Source: Rhodospirillales bacterium URHD0017 (GTDB taxonomy: Bacteria; Pseudomonadota; Alphaproteobacteria; Reyranellales; Reyranellaceae). From it: a DNA stretch of 64,000 bases. The translations under genes and the position numbers were made by a program. Below the pieces are notes generated by a model that made no database searches, was not told the DNA's origin, and saw only the letters and a list, made by a program, of their open reading frames with translations. Shown here in pieces: positions 33,733-42,664 of the stretch (position 1 is its first letter; every line of letters starts with the position of its first letter). The stretch lies in the NCBI GenBank assembly GCA_900110395.1, contig FODP01000021.1, forward strand, positions 55,427-119,426. The letters run 5' to 3'.

Positions 33733-35049
33733 ATGACCACGGCGAGCGAAGGCGCGGAACTCACCCAGGTCGGCCCCGGCACGCCGATGGGCCAGCTGAT
33801 GCGGCACTACTGGCTGCCGGCGCTGCTGTCGTCCGAGCTGGAGCGCGACGGCCCGCCGACCCGCTTCATGCTGCTGGGCGAGAAGCTGCTGGCCTTCCGC
33901 GACAGCGCCGGCCGCGTCGGCGTGATGGACCATCGCTGCCCGCACCGCTGCGCCTCGCTGTTCCTCGGCCGCAACGAGCAGGGCGGGCTGCGCTGCATCT
34001 ATCACGGCTGGAAGTTCGATGTTGCCGGCAACTGCCTCGACATGCCGAACGTGCCCGAGGACCAGGACTTCAAGCACAAGGTGAAAGCCAAGGCCTACCG
34101 CGCCGTCGAGCGCGCCGGCCTGGTCTGGGTCCACATGGGCGAGGGCGAGCCCCAGTCGATGCCGGGTTTCGAGGTGCTCGACCTGCCGCCCGACGAGATC
34201 AACGTCCATATCATGCAGCGCAATTGCAACTGGCTGCAGGCGCTCGAGGGCGAGATCGACACGGCCCATTTCGGCTTCCTGCACGCCGGCCACGTCGACC
34301 CTGCGGACGTGCCCGAGACCGATCCCTTCTACTTCACCATCACCAACCGCGCGCCGCAGTACCACGTCGCCGACACGCCGTGGGGCACGCAGTACGCCGG
34401 CTACCGCGCCGCCGGGCCGGGCCAGACCTACTGGCGCTTCGCCAACTTCCTGTTCCCCTGCTGGTCGCAGGCACCCAATGGCGAATTTCATAGCCACATG
34501 CATGCCCGCGCCTGGGTGCCGCTCGATGACGGGCACACCATGTTCTTCTTCATCTGGTGGAAGAAGGCCAAGTCGGCGCAGGCTCTGCCTCAGCCCAGGT
34601 ACAAGGACGGCTCGCCGATCGGCGGCACGGGCCGCGGCGGCATAAAAATGCTGCCCAACACGACCGACTGGCTCGGCCGCTGGCGGCTCGCCCAGGACGA
34701 GGGCAACGACTGGGGCATGGATCGCGACAAGCAGCGCCGCAACGAGATCTACAGCGGCATCGACGGCGTCCATCTGCAGGACCAGGCGATCACCGAAAGC
34801 ATGGGGCCGGTCACCGACTTCGGCCACGAGCACCTGGCGCCATCGGACCAGATGATCACCCGAACGCGCCGCCGGCTCCTGCTTGCCGCGCGGGCGTTGC
34901 GGGAAAGCGGCACGCTGCCGCCGGGTGCCGAGGACCCCAGCGTCTATCGCGGCGCGCGCAGCGGCTACTTCCTCAATCCCGACAGCGAGAAGTCGTGGCA
35001 GGACGTCTACGGCGCGACCCTGGCGGCGGCGGAGCATCCGCCGGCATGA
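33733..35049 (+). CDS. Rieske aromatic ring-hydroxylating oxygenase, phthalate-dioxygenase type
   Basis: A 438-aa single-component-like oxygenase alpha subunit. Rieske ligands are in HRCPHRCASLF and LRCIYHGWKFD; the iron site is EGEIDTAHFGFLH. A short N-terminus and the QALEGEIDTAHFGFLH phrase place it with phthalate 4,5-dioxygenase/vanillate-demethylase-like enzymes that use a separate reductase. No reductase is nearby. It starts 10 nt after the hydrolase stop, so a three-gene unit (deacylase, hydrolase, oxygenase) is likely; the substrate may be an aromatic amide or ester. Confidence 0.87.
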   Translation: MTTASEGAELTQVGPGTPMGQLMRHYWLPALLSSELERDGPPTRFMLLGEKLLAFRDSAGRVGVMDHRCPHRCASLFLGRNEQGGLRCIYHGWKFDVAGNCLDMPNVPEDQDFKHKVKAKAYRAVERAGLVWVHMGEGEPQSMPGFEVLDLPPDEINVHIMQRNCNWLQALEGEIDTAHFGFLHAGHVDPADVPETDPFYFTITNRAPQYHVADTPWGTQYAGYRAAGPGQTYWRFANFLFPCWSQAPNGEFHSHMHARAWVPLDDGHTMFFFIWWKKAKSAQALPQPRYKDGSPIGGTGRGGIKMLPNTTDWLGRWRLAQDEGNDWGMDRDKQRRNEIYSGIDGVHLQDQAITESMGPVTDFGHEHLAPSDQMITRTRRRLLLAARALRESGTLPPGAEDPSVYRGARSGYFLNPDSEKSWQDVYGATLAAAEHPPA

Positions 35050-35057
35050 CGGGCGGC

Positions 35058-35429
35058 TTAGGTCTTGTCGCGCGTGAAGGCGACCTTGCAGATGCGTTCC
35101 TGGCTCTGGACGGTGAGATTGAGGTTGTCGCCGCTGAACTTTCCGGACGTCGGCGCCTCGCACGTCTTGTTGTCGAACGAACCATCGGCGGCGATGTTGA
35201 GGTCGCAAGCCAATGACCGGCCGTCCCTCGTATACTTGATGGTGAACTTGGTGCCCCTGATGGTCATCGGGCTGAAGCGCGTGTTCCCGGCGGGGGTGCA
35301 TTGCACCGATTGGGCGCTCCACTTGCCCTCGAACGGCGACTTGGGCGCGGCCGGCTTCGCCTGCGGCCAGGCCGCCGTGGCGACGAGCAGGGCCGAACAA
35401 CCTGCGAGGATCGAAATCTCGAGCTTCAT
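35058..35429 (-). CDS. Secreted hypothetical protein, small
   Basis: A 123-aa protein from ATG 35429 (35438 is also possible) with a signal peptide ending near ATAAWPQA. The mature part has four Cys spread as two likely disulphides (VQCTPAGN, SLACDLN, KTCEAP, RICKVAF), an arrangement found in small periplasmic beta proteins. No family recognised. It is convergent with the Rieske gene, 8 bp apart. Confidence 0.6.
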   Translation of the reverse strand: MKLEISILAGCSALLVATAAWPQAKPAAPKSPFEGKWSAQSVQCTPAGNTRFSPMTIRGTKFTIKYTRDGRSLACDLNIAADGSFDNKTCEAPTSGKFSGDNLNLTVQSQERICKVAFTRDKT

Positions 35430-35540
35430 GCCGGGCATCCTTCGTCGTTGTTGCTTTCGCCGTCAGCCTAGCAGTCGTGCAAGTGCCGACCAACCATCGA
35501 GTGCATCATCCGCCACACTGCTCGCATGCGGTGTGCGCTA

Positions 35541-37613
35541 ATGTCTCGATGGCGCGTCGGCGTGGACTCGGGCGGAACTTTTACGGACATCTGTCTGTTC
35601 GATGAACAAACCGGACGCATCGAAACCTGGAAAGTGTCGTCGACGCCCGATGACCCGTCGCGCGGCATCGCGCAGGGAGTCGAGGAGGGCATGCGGCGCG
35701 TCGTGGCGGACGCGGGCGACAAGCCCGCCGAGTCGATCGTCTACTTCGGGCATGGCACGACTGTCGCGACCAATGCGCTGATCCAGCATCGCGGCGTGAA
35801 GACCGGCCTGGTCACCACGGAAGGCTTTCGCGACCTGCTGGAGATCGGTCGCCAGAAGCGGCCGGATCTCTACGACATCCAGGCCGACAAGCCGCTCACC
35901 CTGGTGCCGCGCGACCTCAGGCTCGAAGTGCCCGAGCGGCTGCGCTACACGGGCGAGGTCGACACGCCGCTCGACGAGGACAAGATGCGCGCCGCGGCGC
36001 GGGCATTGAAGGACGCGGGCGTGAAGGCGATCGCGGTGTCCTTCCTCTACGGCTTCGTGCGTCCCGATCACGAGCAACGCGCCGTGGCGATCCTGCGCGA
36101 GGAGATGCCCGACGCCTTCATCTCCGCCGGCCACGAAATCGCGCCGGAATTCCGTGAGTACGAACGGCTGTCGACGGTGGTGCTGAACGCCTATCTCGGG
36201 CCGGTGATGGAGAACTACATCCGCCGGCTGAGCCCGCGGCTGGAAGCGCTCGGCATGACGGCCACCCCACATCTCACGCAGTCCAACGGCGGCGTCATCG
36301 GCTTTGCCACCGCGGCCGAGATGCCGGTGCGCACGGTGCTCTCGGGTCCTTCGACCGGCGTGGTCGGCGCCCAGGCGATCGGCCGGCTGGCGGGCTTCGA
36401 GGACCTCATCACCTTCGACATGGGCGGCACCTCGACCGACGTGGCGCTGCTGCAGGGTGGCCGCTGCCGGCTCGCCGCCGAAGCCACCGTGCACGGCTAT
36501 CCCATCAAGGCGCCGATGCTCGACATCCACACGGTCGGCGCCGGCGGCGGGTCGATCGCCTACATCGACAGCGGCGGCCTCTTGAAGGTGGGCCCGCGCT
36601 CGGCCGGCGCCGATCCCGGCCCGGCCTGCTACGACAAGGGCAACCCGGAGCCCGCCGTCACCGACGCCAACGTCGTGCTGCAGACGCTGAACCCAAAGCA
36701 CCTGCTGGGCGGGCGCATGACGATCCGCCGCGACCTCGCCGAGCAGGCGATCGCCCGGCTGGCCGGGCAGCTCGGCCTCGGCGTGCCGCAGACGGCCCAG
36801 GGCATCCTGTCGGTCGTCACCGCCAACATGGCGCGCGCCATCCGCGTCATCTCCGTGCAGCGCGGCCACGATCCGCGCGACTACACGCTGATGGCGTTCG
36901 GCGGGGCGGGACCGTTGCACGCCGCGCGCCTGGCGAGCGAGCTCGAGATCGGCCGCGTGCTGGTGCCGGCCAATCCCGGCATCCTCTGCGCCATGGGCCT
37001 GCTGCTGACCGACCTGCGCGCCGATTTTGCGGCGACGCGCCTGATGCCGGCGACCGAGGCCTCGACGGCCGACGTCGCCGAGGGGTTTTCAGCACTGGCG
37101 GAGCGTGCCAACCGCTGGTTCGTGCACGAAGGCATTGCGTCGGCCGATCGGCACATCACCCGCACCGTCGACATGCGTTACCACGGCCAGAATTACGAGC
37201 TGAGCGTCGCCGTGCCCGATGGCCCGGTCTCCCGGGCGACCCTGCAGGCGCTGGCGACGGGCTTCGCCGACGTGCACCGCCAGCGCTACGGCTTCGCCGC
37301 CGACGGCGATCCGGTGCAGATCGTCACCCTGCGCGTCGAGGCGACGGGCGCGGTGCGCAAGGCCGAGCTTTTGGCGCACCCCGAAGCGGGGCCGGATGCC
37401 TCGGGCGCCATCTTGCAGCGCCGTCCCGTCTGGCTGGCCGAGGCGGGAGATTTCGCCGACGCGCCGGTCTACGGCCGCGAGGCGCTGCGTCCGGGCAACC
37501 GCTTTTCTGGTCCCGCGATCATCGAACAGATGGACGCCACGACGCTCGTGCCGCCCGGCTGGACGGCGCGGGTCGACGCCTATCTCAATCTCATCCTCGA
37601 GGCGGCGGCATGA
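35541..37613 (+). CDS. Hydantoinase/oxoprolinase subunit A
   Basis: A 690-aa HyuA-type protein. The N-terminal nucleotide-binding motif VGVDSGGTFTDICLF is followed by HGTTVATNALIQ, and mid-protein DMGGTSTDVALL plus GAGGGSIAYID are typical. With HyuB it forms an ATP-dependent enzyme that opens cyclic amides (N-methylhydantoin, 5-oxoproline), or in variants carboxylates ketones. There is no acetone/acetophenone-carboxylase extra subunit here, favouring hydrolysis. Start is ATG 35541 or 35526; neither has a strong SD. It overlaps hyuB by 4 nt (ATGA). Confidence 0.88.
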   Translation: MSRWRVGVDSGGTFTDICLFDEQTGRIETWKVSSTPDDPSRGIAQGVEEGMRRVVADAGDKPAESIVYFGHGTTVATNALIQHRGVKTGLVTTEGFRDLLEIGRQKRPDLYDIQADKPLTLVPRDLRLEVPERLRYTGEVDTPLDEDKMRAAARALKDAGVKAIAVSFLYGFVRPDHEQRAVAILREEMPDAFISAGHEIAPEFREYERLSTVVLNAYLGPVMENYIRRLSPRLEALGMTATPHLTQSNGGVIGFATAAEMPVRTVLSGPSTGVVGAQAIGRLAGFEDLITFDMGGTSTDVALLQGGRCRLAAEATVHGYPIKAPMLDIHTVGAGGGSIAYIDSGGLLKVGPRSAGADPGPACYDKGNPEPAVTDANVVLQTLNPKHLLGGRMTIRRDLAEQAIARLAGQLGLGVPQTAQGILSVVTANMARAIRVISVQRGHDPRDYTLMAFGGAGPLHAARLASELEIGRVLVPANPGILCAMGLLLTDLRADFAATRLMPATEASTADVAEGFSALAERANRWFVHEGIASADRHITRTVDMRYHGQNYELSVAVPDGPVSRATLQALATGFADVHRQRYGFAADGDPVQIVTLRVEATGAVRKAELLAHPEAGPDASGAILQRRPVWLAEAGDFADAPVYGREALRPGNRFSGPAIIEQMDATTLVPPGWTARVDAYLNLILEAAA

Positions 37614-39235
37614 CCAAGCTCGATCCCATCACCGTCGAGGTGATCGGTGCCGCCATGGCCTCGATCGTCGAGGAGACCGGCGAGACGCTGATCCGTGCCT
37701 CGCATTCGACCAACATCAAGGAACGGCGCGACTGCTCGACGGCATTGTTCAACGCTGCCGGCGAAACGCTGTGCCAGGCCGAGCACATCCCCATCCACCT
37801 CGGCAGCTTCCTGGACCTGATCAAGCACATCATGCGGCGCTACCCGACTCAGGACATCCGGCCGGGCGACGCCTTCATCGGCAACGACGCCTACGAGGGC
37901 GGCGGCACGCATCTGCCCGACATCGTCGTCGCCGAGCCGATCTTCGTCGACGGCCGCATGGTCGCCTGGACGGTGAACCTCGCGCATCACGCCGACTTCG
38001 TGGATCGCGGCCACGCCCATATCTACCAGGAAGGCCTGCGCATCCCGCCGGTGCGGCTCTATCGCGGCGGCGAGCTGCAGAAGGATGTGCAGGACCTGAT
38101 CCTGCTGAACTGCCAGGTGCTCTCCGAACGGTTGTCCGACCTGCGCGCCCAGATGGCCGCCAACCGCGTCGGCGTGCAGCGCTTTCACACCCTGGCGGCG
38201 AAGTACGGCATCGACACGGTGCTGAGCGCCGGCGCCGCGCTGATGGACTATGCCGAGCGCAAGATGCGCGCGGCCATCGCCGCCATGCCCGACGGCACCT
38301 GGCGCTTCGCGGACGTGTTCGACAACGAGGAGGTGGCGGGCCTGCTGCCGATGTCGGTCGAGGTGACGGTGAAGGGCGAAGAGATGTCGCTCGCCTTCGA
38401 CGCTCCCGAACAGATGCGCGCCGGCATCAACATGACCTACACCGCACTGCTCGCCACGACCTACTACGTCGTGAAGTCGGTGCTCGATCCCGGCATCCCG
38501 CCCAACGCCGGCCTGGCGCGTCCGCTCAGGATCACCGCGCCCGAGGGCAGCATCCTGAACTGCCTGGCGCCCGCCGCGGTCAACGGCCGGCTGCAGACCT
38601 GCCAGCGCGTGTCCGACATGATCCTGGGCGCCCTGGCCCAGCCGGTGCCCGAACGCGTCATGGCCTGCTCGAACTCGGCGTGCACCGTGGCCTACTTCAT
38701 CGGCAAGCGGCCCACGGACGGCTCGACCTGGGTCTATCTCGAGACGATCGGCGGCGGCAGCGGCGCGCGCGCCCACAAGGACGGGCTGGACGGCGTGCAC
38801 GTCCACACCACCAACACCTCCAACCTGCCGGTCGAGGCGCTGGAGATCGAATATCCCCTGCTGCTGACGCGCTACGAGCTGGTCGAGGATTCCGGCGGCG
38901 TCGGCCAGTATCGCGGCGGCATGGGGCTGCGCCGCGCCTACCAGGCGACTCACGACTGCCGCGTGCGCGTCGACCTCACGCGCCAGCGCTCGCAGAGCTG
39001 GGGCCTGTTCGGCGGCGGCCCGGGCGCCCATGGCAAGGTCGAGGCGGGGCCGGGCGTCGTGTTCGAGGGCGATTCAGCCGTGCTGAAGGCCGGCCAATGG
39101 TTCGCCCTGGTGACGCCGGGCGCCGGCGGTTTTGGGCCGCCCGAGCAGCGTGAGCGTGCGGCCGCCCAGCGCGACCTCGCCGAGGGCGCAATCAGCACGC
39201 CGACCGCGCGCGATATCTACGGCGTTTCTGGTTAA
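37610..39235 (+). CDS. Hydantoinase/oxoprolinase subunit B
   Basis: A 541-aa HyuB-type protein. It begins KLDPITVEVIGAAMASIVEE and has the family's NDAYEGGGTHLPDI and LETIGGGSGAR (Gly-rich) motifs, ending with a cupin-like region (GVVFEGDSAVLKAG...). ATGA overlap with subunit A means coupled translation and equal amounts. A hairpin follows directly. The substrate cannot be read from sequence. Confidence 0.88.
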   Translation: MTKLDPITVEVIGAAMASIVEETGETLIRASHSTNIKERRDCSTALFNAAGETLCQAEHIPIHLGSFLDLIKHIMRRYPTQDIRPGDAFIGNDAYEGGGTHLPDIVVAEPIFVDGRMVAWTVNLAHHADFVDRGHAHIYQEGLRIPPVRLYRGGELQKDVQDLILLNCQVLSERLSDLRAQMAANRVGVQRFHTLAAKYGIDTVLSAGAALMDYAERKMRAAIAAMPDGTWRFADVFDNEEVAGLLPMSVEVTVKGEEMSLAFDAPEQMRAGINMTYTALLATTYYVVKSVLDPGIPPNAGLARPLRITAPEGSILNCLAPAAVNGRLQTCQRVSDMILGALAQPVPERVMACSNSACTVAYFIGKRPTDGSTWVYLETIGGGSGARAHKDGLDGVHVHTTNTSNLPVEALEIEYPLLLTRYELVEDSGGVGQYRGGMGLRRAYQATHDCRVRVDLTRQRSQSWGLFGGGPGAHGKVEAGPGVVFEGDSAVLKAGQWFALVTPGAGGFGPPEQRERAAAQRDLAEGAISTPTARDIYGVSG

Positions 39236-39236
39236 A

Positions 39237-39276
39237 GCACATTCAGTCCGGCTGGAATCAGCCAGACTGAATGTGC
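39237..39276 (+). terminator. Terminator hairpin after hyuAB
   Basis: A 17-bp stem, GCACATTCAGTCCGGCT (39237-39253) with AGCCAGACTGAATGTGC (39260-39276), one G-T pair, 6-nt loop. It begins 2 nt after the hyuB stop. No long T tract. Confidence 0.7.
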
Positions 39277-39305
39277 CTGTGTGATCAACATTTCCGTTGC
39301 GCGCC

Positions 39306-39350
39306 TTTCCGATCGAAAGGGGACCGCGAGCGGTTCCCTTCGATCGGAAA
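39306..39350. promoter_or_regulatory. Palindrome in the leader of the ABC binding-protein gene
   Basis: TTTCCGATCGAAAGGGGACC (39306-39325) and GGTTCCCTTCGATCGGAAA (39332-39350) form a long near-perfect stem with a short loop. It lies 145 bp before the gene at 39495. It could be a second terminator, an attenuator or an operator; the ends TTTCCGATCG/CGATCGGAAA are themselves a strong dyad. Confidence 0.5.
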
Positions 39351-39494
39351 CCCCTCTAGACTTCGCCCGCTGAAAACTACCGAGGGCGTCCCAGCCATTC
39401 GTTGGCTGACCTGTCTGCGTTCAGCGTTTCCAAAAATCAGTTGTCCGCTTCGCGTGCACAAAAAAAAGTGTTCCGTTCAGGGAGGACTAACGTC

Positions 39495-40826
39495 ATGCAA
39501 GGAAGATTGTCTCGTCGAGGAGTCGTCGCGGGCGGCGTCGCCGCCGGACTGGTCGCCGCGCCGTTCGTGCGCGGTGCCTACGCCGCTGGAACCATTACCA
39601 TCGGGCTGTGGGACCATTGGGTCCCCGGCGCCAACGATGTCCAGTCGGCGATCATCAAGGAATGGGCAGACAAGGAAAAAGTCGACGTCAAGGTCGACTA
39701 CATCACCAGCCAGGGCAACAAGTTGCTGCTGACGCTGCAGGCCGAGGCGCAGTCGCACTCGGGCCATGACATCATGGAGTTCACCAACTGGGAATCGGCG
39801 CAGATGAACGCCGCGCTCGAGCCGGTCGACGACGTGGTCAAGAAGGTCGTCGCCACGAACGGCCCGATCGATCCGGCCGTCGAGTATCTCGGCAAATACG
39901 AAGGCCACTGGCTCGGCGTGCCGATGACCCGCGGCACCCTGCTGCTGGGCTGCTGCACGCGCTTCGACATGATGAAGCTGCATGGCGGCGTCGACGTGCA
40001 GGAGCTCTATCCCGCCGGCAAGCCGCCCAACGACGCGAGCTGGACGTGGGACGCCTTCCTGACGGCGGCCGAGAAGTGCCAGAAGGCGGGCGTCGGCTTC
40101 GGCCTGCCGCTCGGCTCGACGACTGACACCAACCAGTGGGTCGGTGCGCTGTTCCTGGCCTATGGCGCCGAGCTGATGGACGCCAAGGGCAACGTCACGG
40201 TGAAGTCGGACTCCGTGAAGCAGGTGCTGGAGTACGGCAAGAAGCTCGTGGCCTTCTGCCCGGCCGATGCGACGGCATGGGACGACGCCTCGAACAACAA
40301 GTGGTTGATCTCAGGCAAGGGCGCCTTGATCTTCAATCCACCCAGCGCCTGGGCGGTCGCCAAGCGCGATGCGCCCCAGGTCGCCGAGAAGTGCTGGACG
40401 CACGGCTTCCCCAAGGGGCCGGCGGGCCGGTTCAACCCGGTCCTGCCGCGCTTCTACGGCGTCTGGAAGTCTTCCAAGAACAAGCCGGCGGCCAAGAGCC
40501 TGCTCGAGTTCCTGACCTTGCGGCAGAATGCCGAGAAGCAGGTGGCGGCGAGCCAGGGCTACGACATCCCGCCCTACACCAAGTTCGTCGACTTCAAGAC
40601 GTGGGACGAGGAGGGGCCGCCCAAGGGCTCGCTCTCGCACTATCCGATCAAGGGCGGCGACCAGAAGGCGGGCGTCGTCTGCTCGCCGGCGCCGCCGCTG
40701 ATTGCGGCGCAGATCTGGGCACAGTCGATCCAGGCCCAGATGGTCGTTCGCCACGCCAAGGGCGAGGCGATGGAAAAGACCATGGATTGGGCTGCGCGCG
40801 AAGTCGAAGGCTTCAAGCGCACCTGA
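39495..40826 (+). CDS. ABC transporter substrate-binding protein, Tat-exported, orphan
   Basis: A 443-aa family 1 binding protein. Twin-arginine signal LSRRGVVAGG and AYAAG before the mature start. The mature part (ITIGLWDHWVPGANDV) resembles sugar/glycerol-phosphate binding proteins (UgpB/MalE-like). GGAGGA (39481-39486) is 8 nt from ATG. No permease or ATPase genes are adjacent, which is unusual. The gene has a 259-bp leader with two palindromes. Ligand unknown. Confidence 0.85.
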   Translation: MQGRLSRRGVVAGGVAAGLVAAPFVRGAYAAGTITIGLWDHWVPGANDVQSAIIKEWADKEKVDVKVDYITSQGNKLLLTLQAEAQSHSGHDIMEFTNWESAQMNAALEPVDDVVKKVVATNGPIDPAVEYLGKYEGHWLGVPMTRGTLLLGCCTRFDMMKLHGGVDVQELYPAGKPPNDASWTWDAFLTAAEKCQKAGVGFGLPLGSTTDTNQWVGALFLAYGAELMDAKGNVTVKSDSVKQVLEYGKKLVAFCPADATAWDDASNNKWLISGKGALIFNPPSAWAVAKRDAPQVAEKCWTHGFPKGPAGRFNPVLPRFYGVWKSSKNKPAAKSLLEFLTLRQNAEKQVAASQGYDIPPYTKFVDFKTWDEEGPPKGSLSHYPIKGGDQKAGVVCSPAPPLIAAQIWAQSIQAQMVVRHAKGEAMEKTMDWAAREVEGFKRT

Positions 40827-40830
40827 GTTC

Positions 40831-40881
40831 GAGGCTTCTGGCCTCAGATTTGCCACGGGCTGCGCCGTTTGTTCGGCGCAG
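40831..40881 (+). terminator. Two hairpins after the binding-protein gene
   Basis: GAGGC-TTCTG-GCCTC (40831-40845) then CTGCGCCG-TTTGTT-CGGCGCAG (40860-40881), the second with a perfect 8-bp stem. They lie between the binding protein gene and a small lipoprotein gene. Likely termination. Confidence 0.55.
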
Positions 40882-40902
40882 TTCGCGGCCTACCCTGCGG
40901 CC

Positions 40903-41148
40903 ATGAAGCGAACCATCCTCCTCGCCCTGATACTGGCCGGCTGCTCAGGCAGCGGGCTCAGCACGTCGAGCGGTCCCAACGGCGAGACCATCGTCGGCAA
41001 CGACGTGTCGGTGCAAGTCACCGGCGCGGCCAATCCGAATGCGGCGTTCACGCTGGCCCAGAGGTACTGCCGCAAGAACGATCGCGACGCTCGCACTGTC
41101 AGCCAGTCCGGCACTACCTCCGCCTTCGACTGCGTCAAGGCCGCCTAG
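40903..41148 (+). CDS. Small lipoprotein, hypothetical
   Basis: An 81-aa protein: MKRTILLALILAGCSG is a lipoprotein signal with lipobox LAGC (Cys about 14). The mature part is Ser/Gly-rich, then AFTLAQRYCRKNDRDAR and a second Cys near the end that may pair with it. Similar small lipoproteins are common in alphaproteobacteria and have no known role. It overlaps the convergent MocR gene by 4 bp. Confidence 0.72.
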   Translation: MKRTILLALILAGCSGSGLSTSSGPNGETIVGNDVSVQVTGAANPNAAFTLAQRYCRKNDRDARTVSQSGTTSAFDCVKAA

Positions 41149-42593
41149 CGGCCGCAGACGCGGCCTATCAGGCGGGCGCCGGCGTCGATTTCCGCGTCGG
41201 TCCATGCGGCAAAGCCGAGGAACAGCCCTCGCTCCGTGGCCTCGCCGATGTAGTGATCCGACAGCGGCCTCGCCGTCACGCCGGCTTTGGCCAGACGCGC
41301 GCAGAGAAGGCGATCGTCCTGCCGCACGCGACAGCGCGCCAGGAGCTGCATGCCGCCAGCGGGCGGATCGATCACCAAGGCATCGCGCGTTTCCGCCGCC
41401 AGCGCCTGCACCATACGGTCGCGCCGCGCACGGTAGAGGCGGCTCATGCGCCGGATATGGGCGGCGTAGTCGCCATCGTCCATGAACGCCGACAGGGCAT
41501 CCTGCAAGGTCGCAGAGGCGAGCTGTCCGGTGTGGCGCTGGGCGATTTCGAAAGTCTCGACCAGAGTCTCGGGCACGACGGCGTAGCCGACGCGGATATC
41601 GGCCAGCATCACCTTGGAGAAAGTGCCGACGTAGAAGACGCGGGTCCCGCCGTCGAGGCCCTGCAGCGACGCCACCGGCCGTCCGTCGTAGTGGAACTCG
41701 CTGTCGTAATCGTCCTCGATCAGTACGGCGCCGGTTGCCTTGGCGAAGCGCAGCAGTTCCAGGCGTCGGTCGATCGGCATCAACCGGCCGGTCGGATATT
41801 GATGCGACGGCGTGACGAAGATGAGCCGCGGCCGATCCTTGCGCCCGGCCACTGTCAGGCCGCTGCGGTCGACGGGTACGCCGACGACGTCGGCGCCGGC
41901 GGCTTCGAGCGCCACGCGGGCGCCAATGTAGCCAGGACTTTCCAGCCACGCGATGTCGCCCGCGTCCAGGGTCACGCGGGTAATCAGCTCGATCGCCGCC
42001 TGCGCCGAGGGCGTGACGATGATCTGGCGCGGCTCCGTCCTGACGCCGCGGTGCTCGATGAGGTGTCGGGCCAGGGCCTCCTGCAAGGCGAGACGGTTGT
42101 GTCCGCCCTGTCGTCGTGGATGGACGTTACGCGCGGCGCGGCGCAGGCATCGTGCCCAGATGTCATGCGGAAACGCTCGGGCATCGGCCAGGCCCGGCGT
42201 GAAGGGACGAGGGACACTCTCGAACAGGGTGGGCGGCCAATTCGATCGGCCGATGCGCCGAGCCCAAGTCGAGAGCCGCTGCTTCGCCGGCGTGACGGGC
42301 TGTCCCCGCACGGCATCCACGGCCGGCAGGCGGACAAGGCCGCTGGCGATCGAGGGACGGCGGCCGCGCGCGATCTCAAGATAGCCCTCGGCTGCCAGTT
42401 GGTCGATGGCGGCGGAAACCGTGTTGCGTGCGACATCCAGTTGTCCGGCGAGCATGCGGCTGGAGGGCAGCCGATAGCCCTGCCGCAGCCGCCCGTCGGC
42501 GATCGCCGACCTCAGTTGCTCGTAGAGCTGGCGTGCCAGCGGCGCGCTGTTGCCGTGGTCGAGGTCGATCACGCCGGTGAGCGGCTGGGCCAT
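41145..42593 (-). CDS. MocR/PdxR-type GntR regulator with aminotransferase domain
   Basis: A 482-aa fusion. Residues about 10-75 are a GntR winged HTH (YRLPSSRMLAGQLDVARNTV); about 110-480 are a class I PLP aminotransferase fold with EDDYDSEFHYDG and the PLP-lysine segment VGTFSKVML. Such proteins sense PLP with an amine or amino acid and control divergent genes. The start is ATG 42593 (a TTG precedes it). The divergent EamA transporter gene is the likely target. Confidence 0.88.
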   Translation of the reverse strand: MAQPLTGVIDLDHGNSAPLARQLYEQLRSAIADGRLRQGYRLPSSRMLAGQLDVARNTVSAAIDQLAAEGYLEIARGRRPSIASGLVRLPAVDAVRGQPVTPAKQRLSTWARRIGRSNWPPTLFESVPRPFTPGLADARAFPHDIWARCLRRAARNVHPRRQGGHNRLALQEALARHLIEHRGVRTEPRQIIVTPSAQAAIELITRVTLDAGDIAWLESPGYIGARVALEAAGADVVGVPVDRSGLTVAGRKDRPRLIFVTPSHQYPTGRLMPIDRRLELLRFAKATGAVLIEDDYDSEFHYDGRPVASLQGLDGGTRVFYVGTFSKVMLADIRVGYAVVPETLVETFEIAQRHTGQLASATLQDALSAFMDDGDYAAHIRRMSRLYRARRDRMVQALAAETRDALVIDPPAGGMQLLARCRVRQDDRLLCARLAKAGVTARPLSDHYIGEATERGLFLGFAAWTDAEIDAGARLIGRVCGR

Positions 42594-42596
42594 CAA

Positions 42597-42643
42597 ACTG
42601 GCTCCTTCATATTTTCAGAACCGGACCTATTCATAAGGCCAGT
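42597..42643. promoter_or_regulatory. Possible MocR operator between divergent genes
   Basis: ACTGG (42597-42601) and CCAGT (42639-42643), extended by CTCCTT and AAGG, bracket an AT-richer stretch between the two start codons. MocR proteins bind paired sites in such gaps. A weak call. Confidence 0.25.
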
Positions 42644-42664
42644 CTACCCGCATGCTGGACCGAC

